DNA of 64,000 nucleotides. It comes from Echinarachnius parma (Eukaryota > Echinodermata > Echinoidea > Clypeasteroida > Echinarachniidae). Every line of letters starts with the position of its first letter. The stretch's first letter is position 1. The DNA lies in assembly GCA_037951105.1 (NCBI GenBank), contig JBAMJV010011308.1:1-64000 (forward strand). Direction: 5' to 3'. The translations under genes and the position numbers were made by a program. Shown here in pieces: positions 38,301-47,300 of this stretch. The notes below the pieces were generated by a model. That model saw only the letters and a list, made by a program, of their open reading frames with translations. It was not told the DNA's origin and searched no databases.

Positions 38301-41300
38301 AAAAAAAACAAAAACAATGGAGGACCACACCATTTGACTGAAATGATAGTGAGTGTTTCGCTTAAAACAAGATGTGCGGGGCAAGTAAATTATGACATTA
38401 CTTAACCTTATTGTTATGAACATACTCTGAAAATACACATTTTCCAATAAAACAGGGCCAGGTTATGAGAACATTAACATACTGGTCTATCTTTTAGGCA
38501 TGAAGCAGGTCTGCTTCATGTGTCCCCTGCCATTTTAACCATAGTTACCAGAGAAATGACATCTTAGAGACTGTCCAACTGGTTGACCAAATGAGAAATC
38601 AGGTTTTTAAGATCAAGACTTTGGACTAAGGTAGAATTCTTGAGAAGAATTTATACCAAGTTTCATGCTGAAATAAGGGCACGAACTGTGCTTTCGACGA
38701 ATTAACCCTTGTCATGGAATTCCCCATTTCGTTACACTTTGATCAAAATAAAACCTATAACGTTCACAATTTGTCTTCATTTAGACTTTTTGATTAAGAT
38801 GAAAATTAAAAAAAAAATCACGTTTGTAATGAAAAATTATGCCATGTCATGAATATAGCGTTTCAGATATGCTTATCAATATTTATATGGCTGAGTTGAA
38901 GTTCCATTTTTGCTATTTTTGAAAATAGACCTTGCTGTGGTTAATTGACCGTGACAAGTCATGCATCAATGGTTTCATCTGAATTGTATGCCAATATTGA
39001 AGAGGGTAATTTGATCTTTAATTTGATATACAACATCATCTATGTTATCGTAAATACATATGAAATATTTTGTCTTCAATAAGTGTCCTGTTTCTTTTTT
39101 TGTGGAGTATACATTGAAAACTAAGGGGTTTTAAGAACGAACACAGCCATGACAGCGTAAGGGTTTCCTAAAGCTTTACTGGTATATAGAGCCCGGTCTA
39201 GCAATCCGGAGAAACCTTTTTTTTTATGCTCATTGTTCAGTTATATTATATACTTCTTGCCAATTTCACTATGTTTGAAATAAAAGAACAGAATTTAAAT
39301 GCCAATTCGGCTACTTCATGTGATTGATCGGGGATCAAATCTGACATCAAATTTCTCGTTCTCCGCACTGCGTATAAACACTGATATTTTTCTATGAAAA
39401 TATAATTTATCATTCACAAGAATCTTGCAACGACTTTGGTAAAACGTATATGATTGAAGTCTCAAAATCACTTTTGGAAAAATCCTACAAAGTTAATGGA
39501 TTACTTCAAAAAGTATGTGGCAATAGTCCCCCCCCCCCCCCCCCCCCCCCTCGTTGCGAATTCCTGGCTACGCCACTGATGACATGGGCTTACCTGGACG
39601 GGATGAAGTTTGGTCTTGGTGCTGCCGATACCTTCCACTGTAGTCACCGCCGCACCGTGCACGGAGCATAGAGGGGCGAGACAGGCATTCACTGCTTGGT
39701 GGCTACACCCACAAGAGCAAATCAATCAGTCAAGGAATATAAATATAGTTAATAATTATGTATCCGCGTGAGAAGAAACTAATGGTGCACAAGTATCAAT
39801 ACACATTTCATCTGTACACATTTCAAGCCCGCAAAATTGTCTTGTGCACATCATCAACTTCCCTCGGAGCATACATTACTAGCGGCAGGCAATCATATTG
39901 GCGCATCATCATAGTCTGGTGGCCAGATTTTAAAAAAAAAATGGTTTAGGGAGTCCGGAATTGTAGAGGTTGGAGACAAGTATTTTCTGAAAGAGTAGGG
40001 GAACCCGGGGCAAAGTGGACCAACAAAATTGGAACAACCAGAACAGGATTACAAAGCAAAGTAAAGCAAAACATTTGGTTTATACTTTTACCTTAGGACT
40101 ACCACTAACAAATGACACTAACAATGTTTCTCAAATAATCCGTTTTATTAAATGCTATGAACTTGAAAAAAATATTAAAAATCCATTTTGCCCCGGACCT
40201 CCGCTTCCCCAAAGAGGTTGTCTTCAATGTCAAAACCATTTACCTCCTGGTGAATCGTTGTACTATATGACCTTACACATATGTCCATAGATTTGAATGT
40301 CCTGTTTTAATTTAAAGGGAGAATGGAGTAGTAATGGTGTTCAGTGTGAAAAACTTGAATTTTCATGGTCTCGTTCGTTCTAATTCTTAAATGTAACACA
40401 ATAATCGCATGACCGACACAATCGTTCACGTTAAATGCATTCCACTATGCCCCAACCACTTTGCCCCGAAGAAGTGAAATTTTACAGACATGCATTACTT
40501 CACGTGGGCCAATGATTACTAGCGGTGCTATGATGTATAAAGTTAAGCTTAAGCCCATCCATCATTAATATGGCTTTCGTGATAATTCGGCATAAACACA
40601 GTATTTTAGCAGATAATATACTTATATTAATTATCGTTTTTTTATATATGAACAATTTATATTTTCCGTAAAAAGTACACATGATGACGTATTCGCGCAT
40701 CTCCGGTCAAAAACGATGCATCCTCGTTGCAGTGTTATTGGCACATGAACTTAGATAGATGGCAGCACAAACAAAAATTTACCGGGCGTGTTTCACTTTG
40801 CCCCGCGTTCCATTTTGCCCCGGGTTCCCCTACACTCTACAGCTCAGGAATTTGCTTGTCTCCAGAATTGAAAATTTGTTTCCTGGTAGATATATGGTGC
40901 CATGGTAACCACTTCATACATTTTTTAGACGAATACACTAATTCGAAAAATTAATTAATTTTAAGGCCATGACGAGTGGAATCTTTTGAAGAAAGTATGT
41001 TTTCAGATGTGGGAAAGATGCTCTAAAAAGATTAGAGATTTTCACCGGGCAAGGTCAACAGTCAACAGTTTACGCCCCACCCACATTTAGGGTCCATAAT
41101 CGGCAGTGTGATCGACATGTGATTGACAATTCATTGGCTTACGTCATGACGCGTCATCTACATAATTTAGATCATTAGTCCGTTCTTTAGATGACGTCAC
41201 ATTTTGGCGATTTAAAAGGGGCGTTCCCTGGACAATAAGATATTTACTAATTACCCCAAAATTGATTGATTTCTTGAGAAATGACAGCCAAATTCTTTTT

Positions 41301-44300
41301 CATTGGGAAAAATTACATATAGAGAGCCGAATTGTGAAAATTAGGCCATCTAGACGCTGTAGTTCCTTTAATTGTCACCGGCCTCTCAGGTGCATGAGTC
41401 ATTTGAGGTGGAAGTAATGCTTCGGAAACCATGTTCGTTACTAAAATAAGCTACAAATATTTGTTTATCTATACAATCATTCAAACCAAGTTTTCTTTTT
41501 ATTCAAAATAAAATCCCGGAGGGTGCCTATACGGGCGAAAAATTTGAAACTTTGTTTTTGCATGGTGTTTATTTAACGTGCTGTTGTATTAGAGCTCTTT
41601 ATATATCTATTTTGTTGTACTCTGATATAAACAAGATAACAAATATAACAAGATCCGTTTTAAGAATGTTCTGATCTAGCGACCACCTGTATATAAAAAA
41701 CACCTCTTTGTGAAGAGCACAAGCCTTGTCTTCCGTGGAAGCAGTTTACATGTAAATGAACCTGTCTATAAAGACCACCTGCTTTATATTAAGACCACCT
41801 TTTCAGTCTCCCCTGAGTGGTCTTTCTACGCAGGTTTGACTGTACTATTACTATTATCATTGAGTAAAGGATACACAACTTTCTTTGCAGTCCGGTTGAA
41901 TGAAGAGACCATGACGGTACAGGCGCCACATCCTCCCTCCGCACAGCCCATCTTGGTCCCTGTCAAACTCACTGAAGTGAAATACTTGTTAAGGTCTACA
42001 TAGTAACATTACATTTGTTTTGTATCAGTTTCATAAAGGTTTAAATTTTCACCAGGAAAAAGATAGTATAATTATTATAAAAATGACAGCATAATTGCAT
42101 TTTCCCTCTAGTCATAGCTCTCACACACACACTCAGTGGTTTGCACTAATTATTATGCACAGCCCAAATAATTAACGACACTTAGTGTGGGCACGGTATA
42201 TATTGGTCATTACATATAAAACCAAATACCTGTCAAAGTAACAATTCCTAGCTTAAAGGTGCACCAGATATTGCCCAAAATGACATTTGAGACTTCAATC
42301 ATATTCCAAAATTATTGTAAGATATGTCCGAATGATGTGTGAAAGTTTCATTGAAAAAAACACTGCTTTCCTGGTTAAAATATGCGTCAGCTTTTACAAC
42401 GGACCGTTTAATGAGGTTTATGACCGTTGTTTAACGCTTGTGAGCTGAATGATAGATATCGTCATACTAAAGGGGCATTTGAAGAAATCTAACCCTATTT
42501 TATTATTCTCTTACCATAAGCTAAGCAACACTGTAGAAGAGCAACGAGAAAGCTCCAAAGTAATTTTCGTGGAGTTAGACACTTTACAGGTATCCCTTTA
42601 AAGGGAGTGTCCGCCTATTACAAATCGTCTGAACAGTTTCCAGTAGACGGATGAGGATGAATGTAACACACACAAAAACAATTCAGATCGAACAGCCTTG
42701 TAATTTGGATTCTACGAATGAAAAACGAATGCGCTCCTCCACCAAACTACAGTCGGTCAATAAAGGAGTTTAAAGGGATAGTAGAGTTTTGGTATAGAGG
42801 GCGCTACACAAAATAATTTTTTGTGAGATAATGAAAAACTGAGTGTCAAGTTTGAAAGAGCATGCAATGTTAATGGCAGAATAAACTTTATTTGATCAAA
42901 ATCGGTTCAGAAACGGCTGAAAAATCCGTAAACATAACCTTTTGTAATAAATGTGGGGCCCTACAAGTATTCGATAATTTTGAACCAGCCGTTAAAATTT
43001 GTTTTAAAAAGCTTCCTCTTTTCAAAAATTTTCAAAAGAGATTTTTAGATAGTTGTTGATTATCTCTCTATTTAATCACTATTTCAACAAAACATCACAT
43101 GCACAATATTTTATTTTAAATGGTTTAAATAAAATAATGCGCTTTTTGAAAGCGCCCTCTTTAGTTTAAACAACTCTTTTTGAATGATAAATGGCTTTTT
43201 ACTTAGTCGTTTGTAATTTGTTTTATTCCTTTTGAGCATGGTGGAGTTATAACTATAAGTTTATGTAATGGTGCAGGTTTTGGTTACTAATATTAAGTTT
43301 GATTAAAACTGTACTCTCTCTACCAGAACTCAACTATCCCTTTAACTGATTTAGCATAATAGTACAATATTGTACTTATTCTTGTAAAGGTATTGTTAAG
43401 CCGACATTTGTAGAGGTATGTAACGGAAAAGGTCTCGAAAATGAAGGATACATGTAGTCAGTTTTAGCGAGATTGGGTTATTTTGTTTAGTATTCGCTTA
43501 CGCCGTTGTTCGGCCACAATCTGTGCGCGGGTCACGTATGGGTCATGCACAGCAACATGGTACTCCGTGGAATGCGCCGTGAGCGAAATTTCGCACCGGG
43601 TGAATACTCGTATAATGCACAATTAAACGCGCTGTGTCGTTTTATTATTTCGAGGTCTGTAACTCCACGAAAAATAGATTTTAAGCCCTAATGTTTTCAG
43701 GCATGCTGTTAAATGGATAGTTGATTTTTGGTATAGAGGGCGCTACACAAAGTAAATTTTTTGTGAGATAATGAAAATCTGAGTGTCAAATTCGAAAGAG
43801 CATACAATTTTAATGACAGAATAAAGTTTATTTGATCAAAATCGGTTCAGAAATGGCTGAAATATCTCAAAACATAACCATTTGTAATATTTATGGGGAC
43901 CCACAATTATTCGATAATTTTGAACCAGCCGTTAAATTCTTTTTTTAAATGCTTCCTCTTTTCAAAAATGTACGAAAGAGGTTTTTAAATAGTTATTGAT
44001 TATCTCTCTATCTAATTACTATTTCAACAAAACATCACATGCACAATATTTTATTTTAAGTGGTTGAAACCGATTTGTGTTTAGAGAGCGCCCTCGCGAG
44101 TTTTAGCGGCTCTTTTTTTTAAAAATGATAACAGGCTTTTTACTTAGTCATTTGTAATTTTTCATTCCTTTCGAGCATGGTGGAGATATAACTATTAGTT
44201 TGTAATGTAATGGTGCAGGTTTTGGTTACTAAAATTCAATTTGACCAAAACTATACTCTCTTTACCAGAACTCAACTATCCCTTTAAATGACATGTTCTT

Positions 44301-47300
44301 TCATATATAAGACAATAACCTCGCAACTTTTAAAATTTGGCTTGCAAAAGGCGGACAGTCCCTTTAAGGTCACATTCAAAGGATACATTTTCTGCGTATG
44401 TAGACCAATAAGGTCATTTCCGGATTTGGGTTCTTCTCAATGACCTGTTTTCGCAAAAACAAATACAAAATAATTATAAGACAAATATAAATTACTCCAA
44501 ACAATAATACTCTATTCCAAACTATTCACATTAATCTTTCAATGTTCAGCACATGTAACTCCTTTTTTGTTTAATTACTGTGCAGAATCTCCTGAGAATA
44601 TTATACTTGCATCTTGATCTTGATAATAACTTCATTATCATGTTCCAACAAATAATTATGGTCATGGTCATGGTGTTTATATTATAACATATCAACATAT
44701 CATAATTATAAAAGGAGAAAGACATTCAATAAACATTGAACTTCTGCACGACTATCATAAGCTCCTCCCACCTCATTAATATTCCATCCAATCAAATAGA
44801 CTGTTACAAGATTTATAAGCGCACTTACGCGCATGTGACCTACTTCTTTGACTCGATCTCTAGCGTTGAAAATCAACAACTTTTGTTTTCACTGTGATAT
44901 TATTCTGAAATAATTTGTAACTGACTCATCTAGTGCCTTTCAATTGATGACTACCAGCATAATCAGTGTATAACACTTCTTGACGTATATTGTAATGTAT
45001 TACTTTATAGCTATGTTAACGAGACATTTCCTGTAATGTTATCTGTAATACCCTTGTCTAGGATGAAATCTATATTAAAACAAAGTAATTTCATTTTCAT
45101 TTGAATTTCATTCAAATTTAATTTTAATGTTATTTTAATTTCATTTTAATTTAGCAATATGAAACCAATCGACATATCGGCAGCTATATAGGAAAATTGA
45201 TCATAATTATCAGATTCTAACTTTACGCTGTTTTATAAAAAGACAAATTTGATATAAATAGTGAACGATAGATAAGTCAACGTTGTTTGCCAGTTGTGAT
45301 ATTTATATCATTTACATGCCTACATACAAATTATACTAGTCTTGTATCATTGTATGTGAATTATGCGTATAACTAAAAAGGTTATGATGAATTCATCCCT
45401 ATAAGCAACTAATGTATTGTATCAGACTCATATTGTTTTAAAAGCGTTTTTTTCTTTTATAAAATAATTTATGTAAACTACTTATATTATTATTATTACT
45501 GTAATTAGTTCCTAAACAAACAAGTAATTCATGAAACTAATAAACGAAATATTTGACATAATCTTCAAATAAAATCTCCATCAATTCTTGAAAATGTATA
45601 ATGTGAAGAAAATGTAATATTTAACTATAATTCAGTAGAGGCATACACACTGATGCATTTTAAAGGAAAAAACATGATGTTATACTATGATATAGCCTAC
45701 CATCATTATGCTTGTTACAACTTAGTGATGATATATTACACAGTGTTACTATAATGCGGAAACGTCTATGGATTAATAAACTTTTCAATAATATGATATG
45801 AAATTGAGAGAATTAACAAAATAATAAACATACTATGAGTATACAGCAATTATTCATCCCATTGCGAAAATGTAATTATAAATAATATTGTCGCGTTGAA
45901 AATGTTAAAAAATAATACTTATGAGATAGGTAGGGTACCATTAATTTTTCAAATCATCTTTTGACTAACAGACCGCTAAATGAGCTATCAGAATCATAGA
46001 ATTATGAATTAACAAACCAACCCGTTTATAACTAGAAGGCAGGGGGGTGTCACTCTGCCAGAGTGACCGCGATTTTTGGTCACCGGAAAGCATACCACTG
46101 CAGGTTGCATTATGGGCTACTTGGGAACTACATACACCAATCACAGAGCAGTTCATACGCGTCGTCACCGGATCGAGGTCAATAAAACAAGTTCATATGC
46201 AAACGTCATCCCATTGTTCTCATAAGCGTGATAATAATCTAGGACAGTGTGCAGGAAAATAGGCGCGATAGTCTACGCACTTCATAGCATGATGATTGGT
46301 CAAGTCTTTCGAGGTCACTACGCGATGACGTCTAGTGGTAGTCCTCGGAAGCTTCAAAAATCGCGTCACTCCGCCATCTTGCCCATGCACAAAGTCTATT
46401 GGACACGTGACTTGCGCGCGTTAAGTGAGCCTTCTAGTTATAAACGGGTTGGTTTGTTTATTCATAATTCTATGGCTAGAAGCAAAGACGCTTAATGGAA
46501 AGACCGACCACTGTATAACTATCCTGTACAAAGTGAATGGGCAGAGCGCGATGTACAAAATTAACACGCATTTTGATACGCAGGCTTTTCATTATGACGT
46601 CACAATAACAATGTTTACTTCGCCTGACTAAAAATAACTTCAAGAAGACGTGATAAAGTTTGACGACCCCAAATTTGCATATCGCGCGTGAAATTTGTTT
46701 TGCGCACTTGGGTACGCGTACAATTATAAATAATTAAATAAAGACAGTGCGCGGACTGTGCGCGCATTAACAGTATAATACGCGAGTAGCCATTGCCATT
46801 TTTCTCTACACGGTAAAAATCTTTAAATCTAAAAAATATGTTTCTCATAGCTTTGATTTCAATTGTAAAATCGCTATCGACTATAATTTTTAAATATTTT
46901 TCTTATCATGAGGATAATATTAATTCTACATAAAAACATAGCCCTAAAGGTTACTAAGGTCGACACTAAGCTGTTGCTCAATCTTCATGCTAGCCTGAAT
47001 TTGCCGAGTATTTGTAAGTACGGTTTGATCCTTATTTTCTTTAAAATTCTTACGAAAGAAGTGGACATCTGTCCCAAAAAAGATATCGACTATAATTTTA
47101 AAATGTTTTTTTTATTAATAAAAATGACACAAATACAGTGATATAATAAATTCCCTATGGTTACTAAGGTCTGGCTTAAGCTCGATTTGAATCTTCATTC
47201 TGTTTGAAGGGACATCGCTGCGCGACCGCCAGTGATCTGTCTTGTAATTCTACAGTCTTTGCTAGAAGGCCAACTTATCGCGCGCAAGTCACGTGTCCAA